This document shows positions 49,871 to 58,179 of a stretch of 64,000 bases of DNA, in pieces (the first letter of the stretch is position 1; each line of letters starts with the position of its first letter). The DNA comes from Aurantiochytrium sp. KH105. Its lineage: Eukaryota; Sar; Bigyra; Thraustochytrida; Thraustochytriidae. The notes below the pieces were generated by a model. That model saw only the letters and a list, made by a program, of their open reading frames with translations, did no database searches and was not told where the DNA came from. A program made the position numbers and the translations under genes. The DNA lies in assembly GCA_003116975.1 (NCBI GenBank), contig BGKB01000050.1:1-64000 (forward strand), written 5' to 3'.

Positions 49871-50984
49871 CTAAAAGGGTCGTTTGTAGCCAGGGTAAGG
49901 GAGCTCCTTCTGACTAAAGAGTTCTTCGCCGTTAATGGCGATCACCGCGGCGCCAACGCCCAGAATGACGCTCGCAGTGGCGCCAACGACGACAGACCGA
50001 CGCGCCATACCAGCAACAACGCCAGTGGCAGCGCCGGCCACGGCGGACGCGCCGACAGTCTGCTTCTCCAACAGAGTGTCGAAGAGGGACTCAATTCCAG
50101 TGTACACGACAAAGCCAGACCCGACGACGGCCTGCATATTGATTGATTGGTTTTGGTGTCCGGAAAAAGGGTCGATCGTCATATCAGCAAATTTTTCCGA
50201 TTGCAATCAAAGTTAGTTTTCGTGCATACATGCATGCAAAAGGCCATCGGATCGGGTCGATCGTCAGCGAGATAGATAGCACCAAACTTACGCCCTTTCC
50301 ACCAGCGTGTTTCATGAGCGCCGTAGCGGTAAATTTTGCGTTGTTGGCAGGCGTAAACTGCCACGCGTACTTGGCGCCGCCAAGAATGGAACCGGCAGCA
50401 CCGCCGAGACCCTGTGGAATCGTATTGTCGTAACGTTAGTTAGTCAGTCAGTCAATGTTTTCTCTTTCATACATCATTCATCCATCCGCTCATGGACTGG
50501 GAGAAGATAGATGAGCCCAAACAAAGTTGGCTCTGCGGAGCGTGCGGGCGAGAGTGTCCGAGAATGAGGATGAAGAGGTCAAGAGAGACAGACTTTGGAT
50601 TCTCTCTCCTCCTTTCACGGCTGCAAGCAACATTTCTTTTCTTTTGTTTTTTGTTGCTGCGGCCGTGCGCAAGGGAGAGAGAGAGAGGGAGCAGCGTCGC
50701 AAAAGAGGCCGCTACAGGACACATCTCGCGTACAGCCTCTACTACTACGCACACCTCCTCGCGCCGCGCCGCGCCGCGCCACGCTGCCCCGCTGGAAGGG
50801 CGGTTCGCGGCAGGCAGACAGGCAGGCAGGCGGCTTGTCGTCATCTCATCTCGCCTCGTTTCATCTCGTTTCATCTCATCTCATCTCGTTCCTGTCTCTC
50901 GCGGCTCCACGGGCGGGCCGCACGTACCGCAGCCTGCAGGACGCGGGGCACGAGGTCCATGTCGCGGTTGTTCCCGTGCGTCAT
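49871..50984 (-). CDS. Small Tim17/Tim22/Tim23-like membrane protein, three exons (NDUFA11-like?)
   Basis: Exons (plus coordinates) 50928-50984, 50292-50411, 49871-50131; both introns phase 0, donors GTACGT and GTAAGT, acceptors CAG. The exons add up to 438 bases, 145 residues. It starts MTHGNNRDMDLVPRVLQAA, then has GLGGAAGSILGGAKYAW and small-residue-rich helices (GASAVAGAATGVVAGMARR, ATASVILGVGAAVIA), and ends KELPYPGYKRPF. Gly/Ala-rich hairpins of this length are typical of the Tim17 superfamily, which includes import channel subunits and complex I subunit NDUFA11 (B14.7). The exact member cannot be told. Splicing rests on exact frame continuity and consensus sites. Preceded by GCAAGTG cluster C. 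Confidence 0.65.
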
Positions 50985-51109
50985 CGTCTCCTCGGCGCAG
51001 CGCAGCGCAGCGAACCTCAAGGCGGTCGAGTCCGAGCGCTTTTGCGTGGCCTCTCTCCGCGCTGCTTCTCTCTAGCCGCCTTTTCGCGGCCCTTCGCGGC
51101 GCCATTCCG

Positions 51110-51277
51110 CACTTGCGCGCCGCCCATAACCCACTTGCCGCGCCGCCCATACCCCACTTGCCGCGCGCCGCCGCAGTCCCGAGCAGCCCCGCCGCAGTGC
51201 GCGCGCCGCCTTAACCAGCGCCGCGCAAGTGCAACTATTCCATTTGCCGGCACTTTCATCGCCGCTCCTTGCAAGTG
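51110..51277. promoter_or_regulatory. GCAAGTG promoter cluster C (Tim17-like gene)
   Basis: CACTTGC at 51110, 51132 and 51155, and GCAAGTG at 51225 and 51271. Starts 126 bases upstream of the Tim17-like ATG (50984). The sites nearest the gene face the same way relative to transcription as cluster A faces relative to NUP35. Confidence 0.5.
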
Positions 51278-51743
51278 GACCATCCGCGCCGCGCCCGCCC
51301 ACTTAAGGCGGCTCCCGCGCGCGCGGCGCCGCGCCCGCGCGCGAAGCGGTCTATTCACAGCCTTAGGTCTTTTTCCGCCCGCCGCGAGACGCGGGGGGTG
51401 TGCACTCGGCGCGAGAGGGTTCGGAGCGGGACCTCGTGTCACGGTTTTTCGCCATCTTGGCTCGCGCCCGCGCTCGCTCGCTCGCTCGCTCCGGGCGGCG
51501 CATCGGGCCGAGCGGCCGTCTGCCCCCGCGGCGGCCTGCTGCTGCGCGGCCCTCTCCGCCCGGCCGCGGGCGTGCGGGCGGGCGGGGGGGCGGCAGCGGA
51601 GCGAAGTGGCGGCCCAAGGTGGCGGCTGCGGCGGCGGCTCGTCGATCGGTGACCCGCCTTGGAAGGCGGCAAGCCTTCATTGAATGACCCACCAGCGCGC
51701 GGTTGCGGGGGGCGGATTCCTGACTTGCGCGCGGGAAACTCTG

Positions 51744-51985
51744 CACTTGCGCGCGGCGCTTTGCCCACTTGCGCGCGCGGCCTCCTTCCTTTCTCTCCCT
51801 TCTTCCTTTCTATTTCTGCTTGCTTTCTATTTCTTTTCTTTTCTTTTCTTTTCTTTTCTTTTCTTTGCTTTTTTTGCTTTGCTTTCTGCTTGGGTTTCCC
51901 TTTCTTTCCTTTTCTTTCTGACTAGGGGTTTGGCGCACTTGGCGGCGAGCATTCTCGACTTGCCGGCGGCCTTTGGCGCACTTGC
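51744..51985. promoter_or_regulatory. GCAAGTG promoter cluster D
   Basis: Exact CACTTGC at 51744, 51766 and 51979, with variants GACTTGC (51721, near 51957) and CACTTGG (near 51936). All in the plus-strand CACTTGC orientation, roughly 1 kb upstream of the LRR-PP2C open frame. Confidence 0.45.
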
Positions 51986-52339
51986 GGCCTTGGCGCCTGC
52001 GTTGCACAATCAAGAATTCAAAACTCGATCTCTGTTCGCGCGACGCCGAGGACCCGGCGCCCGCGGCGGCGGGCGCGCGGAGACAGCGACCGACCGACTG
52101 ACCGACCGACCCAGCCAGCCCGCCCGCCCGCCCGCCCGCCCGCCCGCCCGCGCGCACCGCGCCCGGGCGCGCCCCTCCTCTCCCGCGCCTCCTCTCCGGC
52201 CCCAGATCCCCGCGCCCGCCCAGGCGCGCAGACAGGCAGCTGGAGCGGAGCAGCGCCTCGCGCGCCATCTGCGCTCCGCGCCTCCTGCCCGACGCGCCCG
52301 CGCGCGCGCGCCCCGTGCCCGCGCGCCGCGCGCGCGCCC

Positions 52340-52364
52340 NNNNNNNNNNNNNNNNNNNNNNNNN
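52340..52364. other. Assembly gap (25 N)
   Basis: Undetermined bases inside GC-only low-complexity sequence, flanked by GCGCGC and GCCCGCCC runs. True length unknown. Confidence 0.99.
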
Positions 52365-52928
52365 GCCCGCCCGCCCGCCCGGCCCCTCGGCCCCGCCCGC
52401 GCCCGCGCAGGCCCGCGGCGGGCGAGGCGAAGGCGGGCAGAGCGGAGAGGGCCTGCCTCCTCGGAAGGCCTTGCCGGGCGAGGCGAACGCCCGCCCCCGG
52501 GCCCTCGGGAAGCGCAGGCGCGGCGGGAGGAAGGCGAGAGACGCTCGCCCGCGGCCGCGCGGACGGACGCGCCCGTGCGGACCGCCTTTCAGGGAGGCCT
52601 CTCCGCACGCTCGCCGCAAGCGAGTGAGCGAGCGAGCGAGCGAGCAAGCGAGCGCGCAGGCAAGGCTGCGAGCCAGCCCCAGGCACCATATCTCTCCTTG
52701 TCTCCAGGTCTGGAGCTTGCAAGCGAGCACGAAGCGCGAAGCACGCACGCACGCACGCACGCACGCGAAACCAAGTGCTCCAGCGCGTAAGAGCCTGCGA
52801 CGGACACACCAAGCGAGCCAGACAGACAGGCCAGCGCCAGGGTTCCAAAGCACAAGCGAACGATAAAGCGTTAAAGCGAGAGCGACGCAGGCACCATTTT
52901 CTGGTTCTCGTGCTGCCGGCCCCCCTTC

Positions 52929-55900
52929 TTGCTGCGGAAAGGCGCCGTCCCCGACGACGACGTCGATCCGGCGAGGGGGGGTCCTGCCAGCAGTGGCAGT
53001 AACAGCAGCAACGGCAGCGACAGCAGCACAAGTCGAGGTCAGAAAAGATCAAGGAATCAAAAGAAAGCAGCAACACATTCCACACCAGATCCAGGCGACC
53101 AGACTAACACGAACGCCTCGGCAAACACATTCTCTACGCAAAACCGCCTTCCAAACACCCGAACATCCTCCTCGGCCACCACCGTCAGTGGGGGTGGCGG
53201 AAGTGATCCAGGTCTGTCCACCGCGCCCATCCTTTCGAGACATCAACGACATATAGACAACACAACGCAAGCACAAGCACAATCTTCGCGAAGACAGGAA
53301 TCACAGAGTCAATATAGATTCTCGAGCAGGTTCCGCTTTCCCAAGCGCGCACAGTCTGCGCCCGTGAGGGAGGAAGCGGGCGCGTCTCTTCAAGAACCTC
53401 GCCGGGCTAACGGGGACGATACCAACCCGACCGACGTGACACTTGACGCTGACGTTGTCGACCCAGAGCTCTCCATTGACACCGAGCCAATCGGCTTCAA
53501 CGGCGAGCTCTCTTTAGAGGTTGCACCATACGAGCAAGGCTCACGGTCACCTATTGACCAGTTCGGTCTCGCTACACCACAGGCGTACCGCGCAAACAGG
53601 CTTTCTCTACGCACAGTCGACGAGGAAGAGCTCGAGGCGTTAAATCTCCAGAGTATGGGCGCTTGCCATGGTCGCGCCAGCGACCTTGGACCCGGAGCCT
53701 CTGGCCCGGGGCCCCGAGGCGTTTTCTCCGAAGTCGATCGAGCAAAGGCGTCCATGGTCGTGTTTTTCAACAAGGCTAAGAGACTGGCCATCGAAGACGC
53801 GCGACGTGTCCAAGAAGGCGACGCAGCCGCCTTGAGTCCCGAGTTCGACCGGTTGGTAGTTAGCAAAATTGAGCAAGGATGGCAAGAGGCGCATCGCCAG
53901 GACAAGTCGAGTATTGAGCTCGACTTTCGGCAGCAACGGGCCATCATTGGCGAACACGGCTCAGTTGCCATCGCACATCTCGTTCATGACGGATGCGATA
54001 TTCGCGCGCTTTCTCTTTCAGACTGCGGCGTGACCCACCGGGCCGTGATGATCATCGGTGAAGGCTTGCGCCAAAATTGCACGCTTGTCTCCCTCGATCT
54101 TTCACATAATGTTCTTGGCAAGCGCGGTGTGCGCAATATTCTCAAGTACATGCGAAATAACCATACCCTGACGACTCTCAATCTCAGCAACACCAGCATC
54201 AATGAGGAGTGCGCCCATTCCCTTAGCAACCGTCTCTTGCTGTGTTCCAATGTGGTCGAGGACCTTGATTTGTCGCATAACAGCCTCAACGATCGTGCGC
54301 TAGAGGGTCTTGCGCACGCACTCGCTTGCAACCACCGGATGCGTAAACTCAATATTGAGGGTAACGGTGGCCCGTCTCACGCCATCCGCGCGCAGCGGCT
54401 TCACCGAAGAATAAGCGATAGCAGCGCAAACAGCTCCAACAGCAACGGCGGCGCAGGCGTCGGCACCCCAAATGGGAGCGAAGCCGAAATCGCCTCTCAG
54501 GGCTGGTCCGCCGAGGAGAGCACCATTCGCATCCAAAAATATCTCGAGCGTAACAATGTCGCGGCTGCCGTTCTCGATGACTTCTTTGCCACGCTCGCGC
54601 TTCCGGGATCGGGCTCGCAGGGATCGCGAAATGGAATTCCTGGCGGAGTCAATGGCGCGGAGAAGAAACCCGCCTCACGCAGCCAAGGGTTTCTTCGCGC
54701 CATTGGATCCGCGGCCTCTTTAAATTCACGCAAGAAAACCGACGCCGCCGCCGCCGAGGCCAGCACGATACAGTCCTCTGGCAACGGCGCTGGAGGCGAC
54801 GCTCAACATCATCACCAGGACAACGGCGGCGGCGACAATGACGGCAGCGATGAGTATGAGTATCGCTCGTTCGTCGGTGCCTACCGGGCAAGACCCTTGA
54901 TGAGCGGAAGCAGAAGCGTCGTTGGCGACGTTGTCGGCGGCGATGCCACGTCGACACCAACGCAGGACATGTCGAGCGGAGGCGGTGGCGGAGGCGGGCA
55001 CAGCTCTCACGCCATGGCCACCTTTGGCAAACGGAGTTCTTCGGATGACTCCAATAAGAGCTTTGGCTGGATGCGTCCTGACCAGCAAAGCGATAAGGCA
55101 AGCATGCTTGCTGCGGCCCTCACGGGATCGGTATCTCCAGCCCCTGCTCCATTTGCCGGAGAACCGGGCCAACTCATGTTTGCCGATTCCTCTCGACTCA
55201 ATTTTGGTTTTGCCGAAACACGCGGGCGGCGCGCGGCCATGGAAGACGTCGTCCTTTTGCGTGAGAACTTTGGGACCCGGCAGTCGGACTTTCTTTTTGG
55301 TATCTTCGATGGCCACGGTGGCGTAGAATGTGCCAAATTCGCCCAGCGCTGGCTTCCCGAAGTACTACAGAACGAACTTGCAGCCGCTCTCGATGCGCAT
55401 GAGGCTGCGAATCGCGACGCTACTGTCACCATGTGCATGGCTCGAGCCTTTCGTGGGGTTCAAACCAAGTGCAGGTACCTGAACATTATGAATGGCAGCT
55501 GCGCCGTCATCGCGTACGTTTCCGGGAGTGATCTCTACGTTGCAAATCTTGGCGATTCGCGTGCACTCCTCGTGGGGCCCGATCAGTCGACGCGTCAGCT
55601 CGGGCGCGTCATTAAGCCTCTCGACGCCGAGGAGCTCCAGCGCATTGACGAAAGCGGCGGATTTGTGTCGAATAAAGGCCGCGTCTGCGGCATGCTCGCC
55701 GTATCGCGCGCCCTTGGCGACATCGAGTACAGTCCAATTGTGTCTTCGGAGCCAACCTTTGCGGTGCATCATTTTGACTGGTTGCGCGCCCCACCAGCAT
55801 TTGACGCAGCGCGCTACGCCTGGCTCGTCCTCGGCTGCGACGGCGTATGGGATGTCCTCGATGCCTCAGACGTCGCACGCACTCTCAAGTATGTTTCCGA

Positions 55901-56048
55901 CCCGGCGCGCGCGGCGCACAAGATCCGTACTCTCGCGTTTCGCCGCGGTTCTGCGGATAACATTTCCGTTGTTTGTGTCCGCTTCGACCTTCTTTCTTCT
56001 TCTGCTGCGTCGCACGGCCGCTCTGCAACGTCCGTCGCGACTGACTGA
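52929..56048 (+). CDS. LRR-PP2C protein phosphatase (PHLPP-like layout)
   Basis: Open for 1039 codons, but the first in-frame ATG is at 53655; no ATG occurs in any plus frame between the gap and 53653. The preceding 242 codons look coding (acidic DVTLDADVVDPELSIDTEP), so an upstream exon or non-AUG start is likely. Counting from 52929: a disordered Ser/Asn N-terminus, leucine-rich repeats at about 356-480 (LVSLDLSHNVLGKRGV, VEDLDLSHNSLNDRALEG), a Gly/Ser linker, and a PP2C phosphatase domain at about 757-1022. The PP2C metal motifs are present: RRAAMEDV, GIFDGHGG, NLGDSRA, SRALGD, LGCDGVWD and SADNISVV. LRR followed by PP2C recalls PHLPP and the front of fungal adenylate cyclase, without a cyclase here. 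Substrates unknown. Confidence 0.8.
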   Translation: MLRKGAVPDDDVDPARGGPASSGSNSSNGSDSSTSRGQKRSRNQKKAATHSTPDPGDQTNTNASANTFSTQNRLPNTRTSSSATTVSGGGGSDPGLSTAPILSRHQRHIDNTTQAQAQSSRRQESQSQYRFSSRFRFPKRAQSAPVREEAGASLQEPRRANGDDTNPTDVTLDADVVDPELSIDTEPIGFNGELSLEVAPYEQGSRSPIDQFGLATPQAYRANRLSLRTVDEEELEALNLQSMGACHGRASDLGPGASGPGPRGVFSEVDRAKASMVVFFNKAKRLAIEDARRVQEGDAAALSPEFDRLVVSKIEQGWQEAHRQDKSSIELDFRQQRAIIGEHGSVAIAHLVHDGCDIRALSLSDCGVTHRAVMIIGEGLRQNCTLVSLDLSHNVLGKRGVRNILKYMRNNHTLTTLNLSNTSINEECAHSLSNRLLLCSNVVEDLDLSHNSLNDRALEGLAHALACNHRMRKLNIEGNGGPSHAIRAQRLHRRISDSSANSSNSNGGAGVGTPNGSEAEIASQGWSAEESTIRIQKYLERNNVAAAVLDDFFATLALPGSGSQGSRNGIPGGVNGAEKKPASRSQGFLRAIGSAASLNSRKKTDAAAAEASTIQSSGNGAGGDAQHHHQDNGGGDNDGSDEYEYRSFVGAYRARPLMSGSRSVVGDVVGGDATSTPTQDMSSGGGGGGGHSSHAMATFGKRSSSDDSNKSFGWMRPDQQSDKASMLAAALTGSVSPAPAPFAGEPGQLMFADSSRLNFGFAETRGRRAAMEDVVLLRENFGTRQSDFLFGIFDGHGGVECAKFAQRWLPEVLQNELAAALDAHEAANRDATVTMCMARAFRGVQTKCRYLNIMNGSCAVIAYVSGSDLYVANLGDSRALLVGPDQSTRQLGRVIKPLDAEELQRIDESGGFVSNKGRVCGMLAVSRALGDIEYSPIVSSEPTFAVHHFDWLRAPPAFDAARYAWLVLGCDGVWDVLDASDVARTLKYVSDPARAAHKIRTLAFRRGSADNISVVCVRFDLLSSSAASHGRSATSVATD

Positions 56049-56764
56049 TTTTTCCTCCTTCCTTCCTGTCAACAACTGACTGACTTCCTGATTTCATTCA
56101 TCTCCTTTTCGAGCTCTTGTCCAGCGTCTGATGTAGTAGTAGTACGTGTGATCACGGCAGGATTTTGATTTCTTTCTTTTGCGTTGCCAAGGCGAGTCGC
56201 CGAGCTTTTTTCTCTGGAATGCCTTTGCATACTGCGAGATCTCATCATCGAGGCACCTGAAGGCTGGAGAGTAGATAGAGTGGAGACTTGCATCCTAGTA
56301 AAGCACATGATCGTTTTTACAGTATCTTTTGAGAAGTTCCAGGCCTAAGTAAAAGAATAAGGAAATACTAGAACAACAAGAGCGACAACAACACCATTTT
56401 CCGAACAAGATGTCGTTTGTGGTTGGGAAACAAAGAGGAGGAAAATGCAAAGTTCTTCTTGGACCAAAATCGAACTTTTCCTTCGCGCCTGGAAACTACA
56501 TCACTACCACTACACTCTTCGGCTCAGACCTCGAGCCTATGTCTAAAGTCTAAATAGATTCTGATTCTGACTACTAGAATACCTCGTTTATTTCCTTTTC
56601 TTTGTCCGTCGCGGTGGCGGAAAAGAGGCAAGATGTAAAAAGGCCTAGGCCTAGGGTTAGCCTGTAGCAACGTGGCGTTGCTATTTTCATTCATTTCACC
56701 ATGGCATCATCATAACATAACATAAAGTCGCGCGAGCATTGCGCAAGGGACGCGGGTCGTACCT
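56049..56764. other. Intergenic, 3' of LRR-PP2C and 5' of the SNARE gene
   Basis: AT-richer spacer without a gene. Ends with AGGCCTAGGCCTAGGG (56641-56656) shortly before the SNARE start. Confidence 0.5.
56646..56653. promoter_or_regulatory. TAGGCCTA palindrome
   Basis: Exact copy inside the longer AGGCCTAGGCCTAGG repeat, 112 bases upstream of the SNARE ATG. Confidence 0.4.
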
Positions 56765-57931
56765 ATGGATATCACGGAAACCTTTTGGGCGGCGGTAGAC
56801 CGCGCCGAGACAGCACTTCAGCGACGCGCGGCACGAAGGCCGCCCGAGGCAACGAGCCTGGGTCAAGATGCTGCTGGCACAGGTCGACGATCCTTTGCTG
56901 CGGACTCGCTCGAGTCACTTCGCAAGCTCGTCGGCGCGCAGGAGACCATTGCGCAGGTAGCGGAAGCATACGCGACGTTCACGTACTCCGCGTCTTCCGC
57001 CTCGGCCCGAGGGCTCACTGATCGTGAGCGAGACGCCTTTGACGCCAGACTTGCAAGCGTCGTAGGCGACGAACGTGCCAAGGTGGACGCCCTGCGTGAT
57101 GCCGTCCAGGCTATGGGCGCAGCGAGACCGGACTCCGCGCTTGCGCACCAGCAAGCAGTTGTACACCGTTTGTACGAGATTCTTCAAAATATCACCAAAG
57201 CCTCTGGCGAGCTACAGCTGCTTCGCCTGCGACATACCACATCGTCGCGCACAGCGCTCTACGCTTCAGCGGCAGATGACGGCAGTGACGCACACAAAAC
57301 ACATGCTCGCGAACAGGACGAAGCGCGAATCGCTCGTCTTGTTAAAGAGGCGCAGCAGAGCACTTCCTTCGATCCAGATGCTGATGATGACCTTGACATG
57401 AAAACCTACAACGCACAGAACCGTGTACTGCGCCATCGTCGCCGTAAGCGCGTTATTGAGGAGGAGCCACAGGAGGATCAGGATCGCAGGAGCCCCGAGG
57501 TAAACCCGGCACACGATGTAGACACGGCACGAGATGACAGCCGTGCGGCCTTTGGCCTCGATGTCGCGGACGCGAGCGATCATGAGGATGTGATGGAACA
57601 GGCACCCGATCAAGCCCTGATGCAAGCTCTAGAATCAGAACAAACAGCCTTGCAGTCTCGGCTCGACAGCGAGCTGGAAGCCGTGAAAAAGGCTGAAACG
57701 CAAATGAATGAATTCTCGCAAATGCTCTCATTCTTCAATGACAAGATCGTGGAGCAAAGCGAGTTCGTGGATAATATTTTCAAGGATGTGCAGACAAGCA
57801 CAATTTTTATGGACATGTCAACCGAGCAACTTCTCAGTGCAAAGAGCCACAGTTCCAATTTTCGCCGAAATGTCATTCTATTCTTTGCCATCGCGTCGGG
57901 ACTCTTGCTTCTACTCGACGCCATGGACTGA
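56765..57931 (+). CDS. STX18: Syntaxin-18/Ufe1-like Qa-SNARE
   Basis: 388 residues, ATG 56765. Predicted ER SNARE for retrograde Golgi-to-ER fusion. A helical N-terminal domain (about 1-150; MDITETFWAAVDRAETAL) is followed by an acidic linker. The SNARE helix lies at about 290-355 (QMLSFFNDKIVEQSEFVDNIF, with the zero-layer Gln region) and a C-terminal anchor at 369-388 (NVILFFAIASGLLLLLDAMD). Tail anchor position, spacing and the final LLD.MD match syntaxin 18 better than plasma-membrane syntaxins. No introns. Confidence 0.82.
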   Translation: MDITETFWAAVDRAETALQRRAARRPPEATSLGQDAAGTGRRSFAADSLESLRKLVGAQETIAQVAEAYATFTYSASSASARGLTDRERDAFDARLASVVGDERAKVDALRDAVQAMGAARPDSALAHQQAVVHRLYEILQNITKASGELQLLRLRHTTSSRTALYASAADDGSDAHKTHAREQDEARIARLVKEAQQSTSFDPDADDDLDMKTYNAQNRVLRHRRRKRVIEEEPQEDQDRRSPEVNPAHDVDTARDDSRAAFGLDVADASDHEDVMEQAPDQALMQALESEQTALQSRLDSELEAVKKAETQMNEFSQMLSFFNDKIVEQSEFVDNIFKDVQTSTIFMDMSTEQLLSAKSHSSNFRRNVILFFAIASGLLLLLDAMD

Positions 57932-58179
57932 CTGTAAAAGGTAGAACCAGAGGATCCCCAAAGAAGACAAAGAAGCTTGTGAAAGCTTTGTTGGTCAAGT
58001 CTGGGGGTTAAAGTCGTTGACACGCCTTTTAACTGCCAGCTTAAATCCGCAGACGCGCAGATCTTCGGGTCGAGTCAAACGCGAGGGATGAGACCAGCCT
58101 TTGGATATGCACCCAATTTTGGGCCTTTCCATCTTAGAATATACCTTTACATGTAATTCACAACTTTTGTCTTTTTTCA

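Larger units (their letters stand above)
50985..52928. other. GC-rich divergent promoter region with assembly gap
   Basis: About 1.9 kb between the Tim17-like gene (-) and the LRR-PP2C gene (+). Two GCAAGTG/CACTTGC clusters, a TTTTC pyrimidine run (51831-51870), CCCG/GCCC runs near 52120-52150 and a 25-N gap. Long Arg/Ala/Pro frames on both strands span the Ns and are not believed. It may hide the first exon of the PP2C gene. Confidence 0.5.

Noticed and set aside
51684-52790. Long plus and minus ORFs spanning the 25-N gap
   Set aside because: They translate Ns and GC-only simple sequence, occur in several frames on both strands, and show no domain.
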